Positions 30,480-39,098 are shown, numbered from the stretch's first letter. The stretch: DNA of 40,955 bases from Clostridia bacterium (GCA_017937655.1 JAGBDE010000004.1:1-40955); one strand, 5' to 3'. The notes: generated by a model from the letters alone, not told the origin. Made by a program: numbers and translations.

Positions 30480-32962
30480 GCAAGAAAGACGAGATCCTGA
30501 ACGCGGAGCAGGGCATTCTGTCCGTCCCCATGGAGGAGGTCATGCACATGAGCATGATCCCCTATGCGGAGCACGTCATCATGGACCGTGCGGTGCCCCG
30601 GGTGGAGGACGGCCTCAAGCCCGTGCAGCGGCGCATCCTGTTTACCATGAACGAGCTGGGCATCACCCCGGACACCCCCTACCGCAAATGCGCCCGCATC
30701 GTGGGCGATTGCCTTGGTAAGTATCACCCCCACGGCGACAGCAGCGTCTACGACGCTTTGGTCCGCCTGGCCCAGCCCTTTAACATGCGGGCCACGCTGG
30801 TGGACGGCCACGGCAACTTCGGCTCCGTGGACGGCGACAGCGCTGCCGCCATGCGTTATACGGAGTCCCGCATGACCCAGCTGGCCATGCTGATGCTCAA
30901 AGACATCGACAAGGACACCGTGCCCTTCCGCCTCAATTTTGACGATACCCTCAAAGAACCCGACCTTTTGCCCGCCAGCTTCCCCAACCTGCTGGTCAAC
31001 GGCGCCAACGGCATCGCCGTGGGTCTGGCCACCAACATCCCGCCCCACAACCTGAAGGAAGCCATCGACGCGGTCATTGCCCAGATCGACAATCCGGACA
31101 TCACCGTGGACGAATTGATGCGCATCATCCCCGCGCCGGACTTCCCCACCGGCGGCATTCTGCTCAACACGCCGGAGCTGCGCCAGGCCTACGAAACCGG
31201 CAAGGGCAAGCTGCTGCTCCGGGCCAAGACCCACATCGAGGACGGCAGCGCGGGCCGCAAGCTGATCGTGATCACGGAGCTGCCCTACCAGGTCAACAAG
31301 TCCGCCATGCTGGAAAAGATTCTCCGCCTCAGCGAAGAAAAGAAGGCGGCCCTGGGCTGCATCTACGACATCCGGGACGAGAGCGACCGCACCGGCATGC
31401 GGGCGGTGATCGAGCTGCGCCGGGACGCGGACGTGGACAAAGTGCTCAGTTACCTGTTCAAATACAGCGACATGCAAGTCACCTTCGGCGTGAACATGGT
31501 GGCCATCGCCGATGGCAAGCCCAAGCTGCTCAGCCTGCGCCGCATGATCCGCTACTACATCCGCCACCGCAAGAACGTGGTCACCGCCCGCACCCAGTAC
31601 GAGCTGGATCGCGCCAAGGCCCGGGCCCACATCTTGGAAGGCCTGATGATCGCCGTGGACAATCTGGACGAGGTCATCGCCCTGATCCGCGCCAGCAAGA
31701 ACCCCAAGGAAGCCAAGGCGGGCCTGATGGAACGCTTCGCCCTGACCGAGGTGCAGGCCCAGGCCATTCTGGACATGCGCCTGCAGCGCCTGACCGGCCT
31801 GGAAATCGAGGCCCTGCGCAAGGAATATGCCGACCTTCTCAAGACGATCGAGGAGCTGGAATCCATCCTGGCCGACGAAAAGAAGCTGCTCCGGGTCATC
31901 AAGAAGGAACTGAAGGCCGTGGCGGACAAGTTCGGCGACGAACGCCGCACCGCCGTGGAAGAAGTGGAGAACGTGGTGGAGGCCCTGGTGAAGGAAGAGA
32001 AGATCGCCGAGGAAGCGGTCATCACCTTCTCCCGGGACGGCTACCTGCGCCGCAGCGCAGTCAAGGGCCAGCGGAAGTCCGCCCCCGCCGAGGGCGAAAC
32101 CCCGGAAGAGCCGCCGCTGTACCGCTTTGAAACGGACACCGACCACTCCCTGTTCCTGTTTACCAACATTGGCAACTGCTACCAGATCGGCGTGGGCACT
32201 TTGCCGGAGATGAACAAGCCCAAGGATCGGGGCTCGCTGCTCAGCGGCGTGCTGGCCGGCCTGGAAAGCGGCGAGGAGCCCGTCTACATGATGTGCTTCA
32301 CCCACGAGGAGCTTGCCTCCCAGCCCGACCTTTTGTTCATCACCACCCGGGGCCAGCTGAAGCGTTCCGCCGCCAGCGAATATGCGGTGAAGCGCTCCAA
32401 GTTCGCCGCCCTGAACCTGCGCGACGGCGACAGCCTCCACAGCATCCTGCCCCTGGACGTAACCTCCGACGTGCTGCTGATTTCCGAAAGCGGCATGTGC
32501 ATCCGCTTCCATGCGGATCAGATTCCCGTCATGGGCCGCGTTTCCGGCGGCGTGAAGGGCATGAATCTTGACCTGGGCGACCGCATCCTTTGGGCGGGCC
32601 AGCCTGCGGCCACGGACCAATTGTTCCTCATCACCGAGCGGGGCTTTGCCAAGCGCGTGCCCTACATGGATTACGAGCCCCAAGCCCGTGGCGGCAAGGG
32701 CCTCAAGACCTTCTACTACAACAAGAGCGGCTCCAACGGCACCCGCATTGCCGGCGTCATGCTCATTACCGGTCCCGGCTGCACCCTGCGCATCCAGCAG
32801 AAGGCCAGCCCCTTCACCGACCTCCTGGCCGACGAGGTCATGCTGCAAACCAAGCAGGATCGCGGCATGCCCTACGTCATGGCCCTCATGGACGACGTGG
32901 TCACCAGCGTGCTGCTCCTGGCAGCCCCCGCCGCAGAGGACATCCCTCCGGTGGAAGGATAA
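30476..32962 (+). CDS. parC: Type IIA DNA topoisomerase subunit A (ParC-like)
   Basis: 828 residues from a GTG start overlapping the parE stop (GTGA). Catalytic tyrosine is Y128 in AAMRYTES. The quinolone-resistance region is [13 protein letters not shown], with S89 and D93 at the positions of E. coli GyrA S83/D87 (wild-type state). The N-terminus [26 protein letters not shown] is of the ParC branch in Clostridia; GyrA would read MSVIVxRALPDVRDGLKPVHRR. The C-terminal beta-pinwheel carries a GyrA-box-like PQARGGKG near residues ~740-750, in a late blade rather than the first. ParC decatenates and relaxes DNA. Confidence 0.9.
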   Translation: MSKKDEILNAEQGILSVPMEEVMHMSMIPYAEHVIMDRAVPRVEDGLKPVQRRILFTMNELGITPDTPYRKCARIVGDCLGKYHPHGDSSVYDALVRLAQPFNMRATLVDGHGNFGSVDGDSAAAMRYTESRMTQLAMLMLKDIDKDTVPFRLNFDDTLKEPDLLPASFPNLLVNGANGIAVGLATNIPPHNLKEAIDAVIAQIDNPDITVDELMRIIPAPDFPTGGILLNTPELRQAYETGKGKLLLRAKTHIEDGSAGRKLIVITELPYQVNKSAMLEKILRLSEEKKAALGCIYDIRDESDRTGMRAVIELRRDADVDKVLSYLFKYSDMQVTFGVNMVAIADGKPKLLSLRRMIRYYIRHRKNVVTARTQYELDRAKARAHILEGLMIAVDNLDEVIALIRASKNPKEAKAGLMERFALTEVQAQAILDMRLQRLTGLEIEALRKEYADLLKTIEELESILADEKKLLRVIKKELKAVADKFGDERRTAVEEVENVVEALVKEEKIAEEAVITFSRDGYLRRSAVKGQRKSAPAEGETPEEPPLYRFETDTDHSLFLFTNIGNCYQIGVGTLPEMNKPKDRGSLLSGVLAGLESGEEPVYMMCFTHEELASQPDLLFITTRGQLKRSAASEYAVKRSKFAALNLRDGDSLHSILPLDVTSDVLLISESGMCIRFHADQIPVMGRVSGGVKGMNLDLGDRILWAGQPAATDQLFLITERGFAKRVPYMDYEPQARGGKGLKTFYYNKSGSNGTRIAGVMLITGPGCTLRIQQKASPFTDLLADEVMLQTKQDRGMPYVMALMDDVVTSVLLLAAPAAEDIPPVEG

Positions 32963-32975
32963 AAAAATGAAAAAA

Positions 32976-33012
32976 CACCACCCTGCCGCTTTGTTGCGAC
33001 AGGGTGGTATTT
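32976..33012. terminator. Bidirectional terminator after parC
   Basis: CACCACCCTG (32976-32985) pairs with CAGGGTGGT (33000-33008); ATTTTC follows on the plus strand and TTTTTTCATTTTTTT on the minus strand, making it very strong for the minus-strand gene ending at 33013. Confidence 0.85.
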
Positions 33013-33516
33013 TCACCTGGCATAAAACCAGCCATAGTACCATCCGTCCCCCAGGGGATAGAGGAAATACTCCTCTGGCCCCGGGTTGGAAATGTAATAC
33101 GTTGGCGGCAGCGGGCCTTTTTTCCAGATAACGGCCTCGGTGCCATGCTCCGTATAAAAGGCAATGTAGTCCTCTTTCACGGAAATCACAGTCAGCGGCG
33201 CGCCATACAGGGCCGTCAGATGGGTCAGGATTTCCTCGCCATTCTCCACAGGAATGTCTTTCTGATCCCCCAAACGGCGGATTTTCGTGGCATGGCCTTC
33301 CTTCCAGATGACAGCGTATATATTATGGTCTCGTTCCTGGTCAGGCCAGACAGCGAAGTCCTCCAGCAGCATTTCAGCCAGCGGGGCGAAATGTGCCAGG
33401 CCCTTTTGCTGAAATTCCTGCGCATATTCCTTTTCGTAACGGAAGGGGAGGCATGCATGCAAAAACAGCGCCGCGCACACCGCCACAATCAACCACAGCA
33501 TCCAGCGTTTTTTCAT
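33013..33516 (-). CDS. Membrane-tethered hypothetical protein (possible lipoprotein)
   Basis: 167 residues, not recognised. KKRWMLWLIVAVCAALFLHAC is a basic start plus hydrophobic core ending in a cysteine; LHAC is an imperfect lipobox (His at -2), so either a lipoprotein or an N-terminal membrane anchor. The rest is extracytoplasmic, rich in Tyr/Trp at the end (YFLYPLGDGWYYGWFYAR). The ATG overlaps the stop of the upstream gene by 4 bases, so the two are coupled and probably work together. No known domain. Confidence 0.7.
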   Translation of the reverse strand: MKKRWMLWLIVAVCAALFLHACLPFRYEKEYAQEFQQKGLAHFAPLAEMLLEDFAVWPDQERDHNIYAVIWKEGHATKIRRLGDQKDIPVENGEEILTHLTALYGAPLTVISVKEDYIAFYTEHGTEAVIWKKGPLPPTYYISNPGPEEYFLYPLGDGWYYGWFYAR

Positions 33517-34184
33517 TGGATCACCTCCGGCGGCAAATACTGCCAGCAGCGTTCGTCCTCAATGGTGAGGTCCATCTCGTAGGAAGGATCAACCGTCTTG
33601 TGGACGATTTCGTGAATCAGCTCCATGGGGGCGGTCTCGAATGTATAGTCGGCAAACTCGGGATGCTCCGTGCGAACCTGATTCAGCGTGTCCAGTACGT
33701 GCGGGAAAAACGCCTCATACTGCGGGGTTGTATAGTGTAACTCCCCCCAGGTGTCTAACCAGGGTTCCTCAGCCTTTTTCATGGCGTCCCACATAAAGTC
33801 AACAAACGCCCGTATCCGCGGGTATTCCTCATAATTGCGCCGGGCCGGACGAACAATAGGCACGCGCTCGTCCGGGGAGGAAAGAAAGTCATAGATTTCA
33901 CCCAGTTCCAGGTCGCTGCCGGTCATATGATTATAGTAACAAACCCTGGCATACAGGAACATCTCCGCATGCGCCTGGGCGGTGTAAGGCAGGTAATATT
34001 CCCGGGGATCCAGGTTAAAGGCGGTATTCTGCCGCAAATATCGCTCTGCCCAGCGTTTTTCCTCTACTTCACGGGTGGCCGTCTCCCGCTTCATGGCTAT
34101 CAGCTGGATGCACAAAAGAATGCAGCCCAGCGCCAGCGCAGCCAGGGCAATGTGCATTGTCACTTTGCTTTTCTTTTGATTCAC
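33513..34184 (-). CDS. Membrane-anchored hypothetical protein
   Basis: 223 residues, not recognised. One N-terminal membrane helix (~10-30, IALAALALGCILLCIQLIA) and an extracytoplasmic remainder. Contains MELIHEIVHKTVDPSYEMD near the end, a HExxH-like HEIVH (His-Glu-Ile-Val-His), which could be a zinc site, though the surrounding lacks a known peptidase pattern and it may be chance. The GTG start follows AAAGGAGAG by six bases. Four-base overlap with the next gene. Confidence 0.72.
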   Translation of the reverse strand: MNQKKSKVTMHIALAALALGCILLCIQLIAMKRETATREVEEKRWAERYLRQNTAFNLDPREYYLPYTAQAHAEMFLYARVCYYNHMTGSDLELGEIYDFLSSPDERVPIVRPARRNYEEYPRIRAFVDFMWDAMKKAEEPWLDTWGELHYTTPQYEAFFPHVLDTLNQVRTEHPEFADYTFETAPMELIHEIVHKTVDPSYEMDLTIEDERCWQYLPPEVIQ

Positions 34185-34219
34185 AGGTTTCTCTCCTTTC
34201 GGCGACAGTGGCCGTTTCC

Positions 34220-34248
34220 AGCATAAACCATTTTCTCCCTCCTGTCAA
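34220..34248 (-). promoter_or_regulatory. Sigma-A promoter of the two membrane-tethered genes
   Basis: Minus strand perfect TTGACA (34243-34248), 17-base spacer, TATGCT (34220-34225), about 35 bases upstream of the GTG start at 34184. Confidence 0.82.
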
Positions 34249-34321
34249 AACCGCCGGAAGGAGATTGGCCCCGGCACACAGAATACACTCACCAACAGTT
34301 TACTTGCACGGAGGTTTCCCG

Positions 34322-35488
34322 ATGAAACGCACCGAAAGAGCTCTGATTACCCTGTTCCTGCTGCTGAGCATGGCCTTTCTTTCTTCCATTTTCGCGGTGC
34401 AGGGCTCGCTGCTCACGTCCATGATCGACCATTTCCATCTGGACTACAGCCGTCAGGGCCTGGCCAACACGGTGGCCTCCGCAGGCGGCATCATCGCCCT
34501 GGTGGGGGCCTTTGCGCTGCAGGGCCGCTGGAAGAAGCGCACGCTGCTCAAAGCCTCCATTTTCCTGTGCAGCGCAGGGCTTGCGCTGATGTGGATCGCC
34601 CCCGGGTACGGCCTGTACGTGGCCGCCTGGTTTGTGACCGGCTTCGGCCTGGGCCTGATGGACACGCTGCTTTCCGCCTGCATGGCCGACCTCTACACCG
34701 GCAAAACCGCCGTCACCATGATGTGCATCCTTCACACTTCCAACGGCCTGGCCAGCGTGCTGTCCCCCATGGGCTACGCCGGGCTGCTCAGCGCCGGGGT
34801 GCCCTGGAAGCAGGTGTATCTGATTGTTGCCGGGGCCGGGCTTGGCATTTTGCTGGTGGCGCTGGTGGTACGCATCTTGTGCAAAATCATTGACCGGGAG
34901 GAACCCGCTGCTCAGGCCGTGAGCCTGCGCCGCATCCTGCCCACCCTGCGGGACGGCCGCCTTCTGTGGTTGACCGCGTCCATTTTCTTCCACGGCATTT
35001 TCCTCTCCGGCCTGAACACCTGGATCAACCGCTACGCCGACACTTTGGGCGATGCCATCGCCCTGCCTGCCCAGTCCTGCGTATTTATAGGGCTGATGCT
35101 CTCCCGGCTTATGATGCCCTTCCTGCCCATCAAAACGGAAAAATACGTGGTCAGCGCCGGGTTCCTGGGCTGCGGTTTCCTGCTGATCGGCCTGCTTTTC
35201 CCCGGCGGATGGCTGCTGCGCGTGATGCTGGCCCTGTCCAGCCTGATGTTCGGCGCGCTGATCCCCTGCGTCATCACCCTGGCCTGCGGCAGGCAGCCCA
35301 GCAACACCCTGCTGGCCACCACCGGCATCATGCTGGCCCTGTACCTGGGGCAGGGCGTGTCGTCCCCCATGATTGCGGGGCTGGAGGCGCTGCTGGGCCT
35401 CAAGGCAGGCATGCTGCTGTGTGCCCTGTGCATGGCCCTGTGCAGCCTGTGCTGCCTCATTGACCGTAAAGGCATCCGCCAGGATTGA
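34322..35488 (+). CDS. Major facilitator superfamily transporter
   Basis: 388 residues, twelve hydrophobic helices in two halves joined by a cytosolic loop (CKIIDREEPAAQAVSLRR). The helix 2-3 loop has a diverged motif A (ALQGRWKKRT) and TM4-TM5 read AAWFVTGFGLGLMDTLLSACM, which resembles FucP/sugar- or drug-transport members. The substrate is not evident. The ATG follows GGAGG by seven bases; a longer frame from 34157 reads through the divergent leader and is not used. No clear sigma-A promoter was found between it and the divergent promoter. A Gfo/Idh/MocA oxidoreductase follows after 56 bases, which would fit sugar use. Confidence 0.85.
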   Translation: MKRTERALITLFLLLSMAFLSSIFAVQGSLLTSMIDHFHLDYSRQGLANTVASAGGIIALVGAFALQGRWKKRTLLKASIFLCSAGLALMWIAPGYGLYVAAWFVTGFGLGLMDTLLSACMADLYTGKTAVTMMCILHTSNGLASVLSPMGYAGLLSAGVPWKQVYLIVAGAGLGILLVALVVRILCKIIDREEPAAQAVSLRRILPTLRDGRLLWLTASIFFHGIFLSGLNTWINRYADTLGDAIALPAQSCVFIGLMLSRLMMPFLPIKTEKYVVSAGFLGCGFLLIGLLFPGGWLLRVMLALSSLMFGALIPCVITLACGRQPSNTLLATTGIMLALYLGQGVSSPMIAGLEALLGLKAGMLLCALCMALCSLCCLIDRKGIRQD

Positions 35489-35544
35489 TCCTGCCGGTTA
35501 TGTTATTCTGTTCCCATCCCGACCTCAAAAAAGGAGATATTCAC

Positions 35545-36537
35545 ATGAAAAAGATCCGTCTGGGAATCCTTGGCGCGGGCCGCATCGTTGCCCGGGTCAT
35601 GAAGGACATGCACCTTGCGCAGAACGTTGAAATCACGGCCATCGCCGCCAGGGACCTCATCCGGGCCCAGGAGGCCGCGCGGCAATACCACATCCCCCAC
35701 GCCTACGGCAGCTATCTGGAGCTGGCCCAGAGCCCGGAGGTGGATCTGGTCTACATCACCACGCCCCACCCCTTCCACATGGAGCAATCCATCCTGATGA
35801 TGGAAAACGGCAAGCACGTCATTTGCGAAAAGCCCATGACCATCAGCCACCACCAGACCCAGCGGATGATGGACTGCGCCCGGAAAAACAACGTTTTTCT
35901 GATGGAAGCCATGTGGACCCGCTTCCTGCCCTCCGTCCGGGAGCAGATGCGGCTGATCCGGGAAGGGGCCATTGGCGAAGTCAGAAACGTGTTTGCCCAG
36001 TTTAGCTGGTCCGCCCTGGACTACGATCCGGAGGACCGGGTGTTCAACCCTGCACTGGCCGGCGGCGCGCTGCTGGACCTGGGCGTATATCCGCTAATGA
36101 TGTGCATGCACATTCTGGGCAGTGACCCGGAGAAGGTGCAAAGCATGTGCCGCATTTCCCGGGAAGGGGTGGACATGCACACCAGCGTGCAGATGCAGTA
36201 CCCCAACGGAACCATTGCCCAGTTCTTCTGCGGCATGGATGCAGAAAGCAACGATTCCATGCAGATTTTCGGCAGCAAGGGATATATTTCCATGCCCCTT
36301 CACTGGCAGCCCAAGTGCTTTACCCTATGCCCCATGGGCCAGGACGAAAAGCATTTCACCTTCGACGATCCCGGCGAGCCCTATCACTACGAATTTGACC
36401 ACGCCGCAGAGTGCATCCTGCAGGGGCTGACCGAATCTCCCATCGTGCCGCTTGAGGAATCCCTTGCCGCCAGCCGGATCTGCACCGCTATCCGGCATGA
36501 GCACGGCATTGTGTATCCCGGCGAGCCCGAAGCCTGA
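35545..36537 (+). CDS. Gfo/Idh/MocA family NAD(P)-dependent oxidoreductase
   Basis: 330 residues. Rossmann fingerprint GILGAGRIVARVM (8-20), YITTPHPFHME and the catalytic EKP motif in HVICEKPMTIS. The C-terminal half has the alpha/beta domain with GGALLDLGVYPLMM, typical of the dihydrodiol dehydrogenase and related sugar-oxidoreductase branch. It oxidises a sugar or polyol with NAD(P)+ in the cytosol; substrate unknown. SD AAGGAGAT five bases before the ATG. Follows an MFS transporter and precedes pcp by 16 bases, so the three may form one unit. Confidence 0.9.
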   Translation: MKKIRLGILGAGRIVARVMKDMHLAQNVEITAIAARDLIRAQEAARQYHIPHAYGSYLELAQSPEVDLVYITTPHPFHMEQSILMMENGKHVICEKPMTISHHQTQRMMDCARKNNVFLMEAMWTRFLPSVREQMRLIREGAIGEVRNVFAQFSWSALDYDPEDRVFNPALAGGALLDLGVYPLMMCMHILGSDPEKVQSMCRISREGVDMHTSVQMQYPNGTIAQFFCGMDAESNDSMQIFGSKGYISMPLHWQPKCFTLCPMGQDEKHFTFDDPGEPYHYEFDHAAECILQGLTESPIVPLEESLAASRICTAIRHEHGIVYPGEPEA

Positions 36538-36553
36538 CCCTGGGGAGGCGCCC

Positions 36554-37141
36554 ATGAAAAAGCTTCTGATTACAGGCTTTGATCCCTTTGACGGCGAGAC
36601 CGTGAACACTTCCTGGGAGGCGGTCAAATTACTGGCGGACGAAATCGGCCCTTATCGGCTGACCAAGCTGCAGCTGCCCACGGTGTTTGGCAAGGCGGCC
36701 GACCTTTTGCTGGACGCCGCCAAGTCTCTCCAGCCCGACGCCATCCTCTGCCTGGGCCAGGCAGGCGGACGGAAGGGCATTACGCCGGAGGTGGTCGGCA
36801 TCAACCTGCGCGAGGCCCGCATCCCGGACAACCAGGGCAACCAGCCCCAAAACGTGCCGGTGGTGGAAGGCGGCCCGGCGGCCTACTTTGCCACTTTGCC
36901 TGTGCGGGCCATGGTATCCGCCATGGAAGCGGCCCAGATCCCCTGCGGCCTTTCCTACAGCGCGGGCGCCTTCGTCTGCAACGACGTGCTCTACTCCGCG
37001 CTGCATCATTTTCAAGGCACGTCCACCCAGGTGGGCTTCGTCCACGTGCCCTTCCTGCCGGAGCAGGTGGGGGACGGCGTGCCCAGCATGACCCTTCAGG
37101 ACATCGTCCGGGGGCTGATGCTGGCCATCCATGCCATGTAA
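36554..37141 (+). CDS. pcp: Pyroglutamyl-peptidase I
   Basis: 195 residues. N-terminal GFDPFDG, then the catalytic triad: glutamate E79 in ITPEVVGINL, cysteine C142 in YSAGAFVCNDVLY and histidine H164 in GFVHVPFLP. Cys peptidase of family C15 that removes N-terminal pyroglutamate from peptides in the cytosol. Slightly shorter than the ~215-residue family average, the C-terminus being trimmed. Start set by GGGGAGG five bases upstream. Ends in a strong terminator. Confidence 0.94.
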   Translation: MKKLLITGFDPFDGETVNTSWEAVKLLADEIGPYRLTKLQLPTVFGKAADLLLDAAKSLQPDAILCLGQAGGRKGITPEVVGINLREARIPDNQGNQPQNVPVVEGGPAAYFATLPVRAMVSAMEAAQIPCGLSYSAGAFVCNDVLYSALHHFQGTSTQVGFVHVPFLPEQVGDGVPSMTLQDIVRGLMLAIHAM

Positions 37142-37153
37142 AAAGTGCATAGC

Positions 37154-37187
37154 AAAAGCCGCAAACCGTATGGTCTGCGGCTTTTTT
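37154..37187. terminator. Bidirectional terminator after pcp
   Basis: AAAAGCCGCA and TGCGGCTTTT (inner ACC/GGT also pairs), TTTTTTCGT on the plus strand and TTTTGC on the minus strand. It closes both pcp and the converging leucine-rich-repeat gene. Confidence 0.88.
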
Positions 37188-37200
37188 CGTGAACGCGGCT

Positions 37201-37671
37201 TTATTTTTTGGGTACGCGTACAACCTGGATCCTTGTCATGAAGAACGCCTGAAACGCAATGGTCGTATTCTCTGGCACCTCAATCTGCGGCATACGATGG
37301 CAGCGGGCGAAGGCTCTGGTGCCGATGCTGCGAAGGCGGCTGGGCAAATGAATACGTTCCAGATTTATGCAGCTTTCAAATGCATGCGGCCCGATTGTCT
37401 CCACGCTCTCAGGCAGGAAGACCTCCCGGACGAACGCAAACCCTTCCGGTTCTTCATGAGTGCCCACTGCTGCCTCGGAGGTATCCATTCCATCCCAGGA
37501 GCACATCGGCGGCGGCCCACCGTAGCCCAAAACGGTAACGGGCCTGGTGAAGGCGCCCTCGCCAATGCTTACCACGCCGTCCGGCACGTGAATAACTGCC
37601 TGATTGCCATGATATTTCACCAGTTCGCCGTTGACGATCTCAAAATCGTTCTGCGTCACATTCGAAAGCAC
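37201..37671 (-). CDS. Short leucine-rich-repeat (BspA/LRR_5-like) protein
   Basis: 156 residues from a GTG start with AAAGGAGG seven bases upstream. Two to three LRR_5 units are seen: VIHVPDGVVSIGEGAF, VFLPESVETIGPHAFESC and IHLPSRLRSIGTRAFARC, each with the I-G-x-x-A-F core. No signal peptide, sortase motif or membrane anchor, so it seems cytosolic and is much shorter than typical surface BspA proteins; it may be a truncated or stand-alone member. Next to the tRNA-Arg scar where the mobile element begins. Confidence 0.8.
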   Translation of the reverse strand: MLSNVTQNDFEIVNGELVKYHGNQAVIHVPDGVVSIGEGAFTRPVTVLGYGGPPPMCSWDGMDTSEAAVGTHEEPEGFAFVREVFLPESVETIGPHAFESCINLERIHLPSRLRSIGTRAFARCHRMPQIEVPENTTIAFQAFFMTRIQVVRVPKK

Positions 37672-37686
37672 ATCATGCCCTCCTTT

Positions 37687-37731
37687 GCAAAAGAAAACGG
37701 ACTGAAAACCTGCGTCCAAAGTTCAGTCCGT
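37687..37731 (-). terminator. Terminator of the (former) tRNA-Arg gene
   Basis: Minus-strand stem ACGGACTGA / TCAGTCCGT (37723-37731 with 37697-37705), followed on the minus strand by TTTTCTTTT. It lies 4 bases after the 3' end of the tRNA fragment, as expected for the original tRNA gene. Confidence 0.8.
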
Positions 37732-37734
37732 TGA

Positions 37735-37779
37735 TGGCACGCCCGGCGGGAGTCGAACCCACGGCCTGTCGCTTAGGAG
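37735..37779 (-). other. Attachment site: 3' part of tRNA-Arg(CCU), left end of an integrated element
   Basis: Read on the minus strand: anticodon loop CTCCTAA (anticodon CCT), anticodon 3' stem GCGAC, variable AGGCC, T-arm GTGGG-TTCGACT-CCCGC, acceptor 3' strand CGGGCGT, discriminator and CCA. The 5' side is missing: the bases upstream (GGGATTG) do not give the GTCGC half-stem, D-arm or acceptor. A site running from the anticodon loop to the tRNA 3' end is the standard attB of tyrosine-integrase elements. The element should lie to the right, with a complete tRNA-Arg at its far end, outside the window. Confidence 0.85.
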
Positions 37780-37869
37780 CAATCCCGAACACCCAATTCA
37801 ACCCGTATCGCGATGCTTTGCCCATTCTCAGAAACACTTAAAACGCAAGGAATCCAGATCCATTCCGTG

Positions 37870-37910
37870 ATTTTCGGTGTCTTTCTGATCTGCTCGATTT
37901 CACCGAAAAT
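37870..37910. repeat. 10-bp perfect inverted repeat
   Basis: ATTTTCGGTG (37870-37879) and CACCGAAAAT (37901-37910), 21 bases apart, ~100 bp inside the left att site. No T-tract follows, so not a terminator. Confidence 0.75.
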
Positions 37911-37921
37911 TTCGCTATCCT

Positions 37922-37940
37922 GTTAGCAGGATGTTAGCAG
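37922..37940 (+). repeat. Short direct repeat GTTAGCAG x2
   Basis: GTTAGCAG at 37922-37929 and 37933-37940, 11-bp period. Possible arm-type integrase site near the att core; inference. Confidence 0.6.
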
Positions 37941-38082
37941 ATTGTGGATGGGAAAATGAGCAGCCAACCGCTCTCGGTGGGTATCAAAACGCGTAAACAA
38001 TCACATGCTTGACTCTCCAATCATACAACAAAACAAAGTGAATATCAACCTGCGTCCCATTGAAACCGGGGCGCATGGATCT

Positions 38083-38133
38083 GCGGCATGCTTCCTTTAC
38101 ACATGACTGGAATGTATGCCGCGCCATTTTTTC
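38083..38133 (+). promoter_or_regulatory. Hairpin with T-run just upstream of parB (attenuator or terminator)
   Basis: GCGGCAT (38083-38089) pairs with ATGCCGC (38116-38122), with inner TTCC/GGAA pairing; four bases later TTTTTT. It sits in the parB leader ~20 bases before the start codon, so it could stop transcripts entering from the chromosome or attenuate parB. Confidence 0.5.
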
Positions 38134-38150
38134 TACAGAGGTGAAATGCA

Positions 38151-39098
38151 TTGAGTAAACTGAAAAGTAGTGCCAAGAATATTCAACTGACTCCCGTTGA
38201 TGATCTTTTTTCTTCGGAAGAAATCCGTACCGACGCCAACCGTGAGCGTGTGATAGAGCTGCCGCTTGAGGAGCTGCATCCTTTCCGGAATCATCCGTTC
38301 AGGGTGGTAGACGATGACAAGATGATGGATACAGCGCAGAGCATTCAGGAGCATGGCGTACTGGTGCCTGCGATCGTGCGGCAGCGGGAGGAAGGCGGCT
38401 ATGAGATCGTCTCCGGGCACAGGCGGCATCATGCTTGTCAGATCGCCGGACTTGACACCATGCCTGCTATTATCAGGGAATTGGATGATGATGCAGCTAC
38501 GATCATCATGGTGGATTCGAATTTGCAAAGGGAAACGCTGCTGCCTAGCGAACGGGCGTGGGCGTATCGTATGAAGCTGGAGGCGATTCGCAGAAAGGCA
38601 GGTCGGCCATCCAGTGAAAATCGTGACCAACTTGGTCACAATTTCTCCGGCAAACGGAGTGTTGATATTCTGGCTGAAAATGCACCGGATAGCCGCAACC
38701 AAATCCAGCGTTTCATCCGTCTGACCGAACTCATCCAGCCCCTGATGGACATGGTGGATGAGCGCAAGATTGCCTTTAATCCTGCAGTGGAGTTGTCGTA
38801 TCTGAAACAGGAGGAACAGCTCGAATTACTGGATGCGATGGAAGGCGAACAGGCTACCCCTTCCCTCTCTCAGGCGCAGCGGTTGAAAAAGTTCAGCCAG
38901 GAAGGGCGTCTCTCCATCGATGTGATGCGTGCCATCATGTCTGAGGAGAAGAAAAGCGATCTCGACCGCATCACCCTGACGGGCGACAAGGTGAACCGAT
39001 ACTTCCCTGAATCCTATACGCCACAACAAAAGGAGCAGGTCATCCTGAAGCTGCTGGCAGGTTGGTACCGGCGGTTGCAGCAGGCGCAGGAACGGTAG
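38151..39098 (+). CDS. ParB/Spo0J/RepB family partition-like protein of the element
   Basis: 315 residues with a TTG start and AGAGGTGA six bases upstream. N-terminal ParB nuclease/CTPase-type domain: LPLEELHPFRNHPFRV, DTAQSIQEHGVLVPAIVRQ and EIVSGHRRHHACQIAG (the usual GERR box II reads GHRR). The middle has the KorB/ParB helix-turn-helix region with NRDQLG-type helices and LTELIQPLMDMVDERKI. Such proteins, often without a matching ParA nearby, are common in Clostridia integrative elements and act in segregation or gene silencing. No parA is visible. A classic chromosomal parS (GTTTCACGTGAAAC) is not seen near the gene. Confidence 0.9.
   Translation: MSKLKSSAKNIQLTPVDDLFSSEEIRTDANRERVIELPLEELHPFRNHPFRVVDDDKMMDTAQSIQEHGVLVPAIVRQREEGGYEIVSGHRRHHACQIAGLDTMPAIIRELDDDAATIIMVDSNLQRETLLPSERAWAYRMKLEAIRRKAGRPSSENRDQLGHNFSGKRSVDILAENAPDSRNQIQRFIRLTELIQPLMDMVDERKIAFNPAVELSYLKQEEQLELLDAMEGEQATPSLSQAQRLKKFSQEGRLSIDVMRAIMSEEKKSDLDRITLTGDKVNRYFPESYTPQQKEQVILKLLAGWYRRLQQAQER

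Larger units (their letters stand above)
37787..38150. other. Intergenic stretch between att site and parB, no gene found
   Basis: No supported coding region on either strand. It holds a 10-bp inverted repeat, a direct repeat and a hairpin (separate entries), consistent with integrase/excisionase arm sites or regulators. An AT-rich stretch with TTGACT at 38009-38014 has no convincing -10 partner. Confidence 0.6.

Noticed and set aside
28197..33043. Two long minus-strand frames opposite parE and parC
   Set aside because: Antisense to strongly conserved topoisomerase genes; no SD, no recognisable domain.
33595..33625. HEIVH as proof of a zinc peptidase
   Set aside because: A lone HExxH-like pentapeptide without the family's surrounding pattern or third ligand is not enough; kept only as a remark.
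37735..37820. A complete tRNA-Arg gene
   Set aside because: Only the 3' portion is present; the 5' acceptor strand, D-arm and 5' anticodon stem cannot be found in the adjacent bases.
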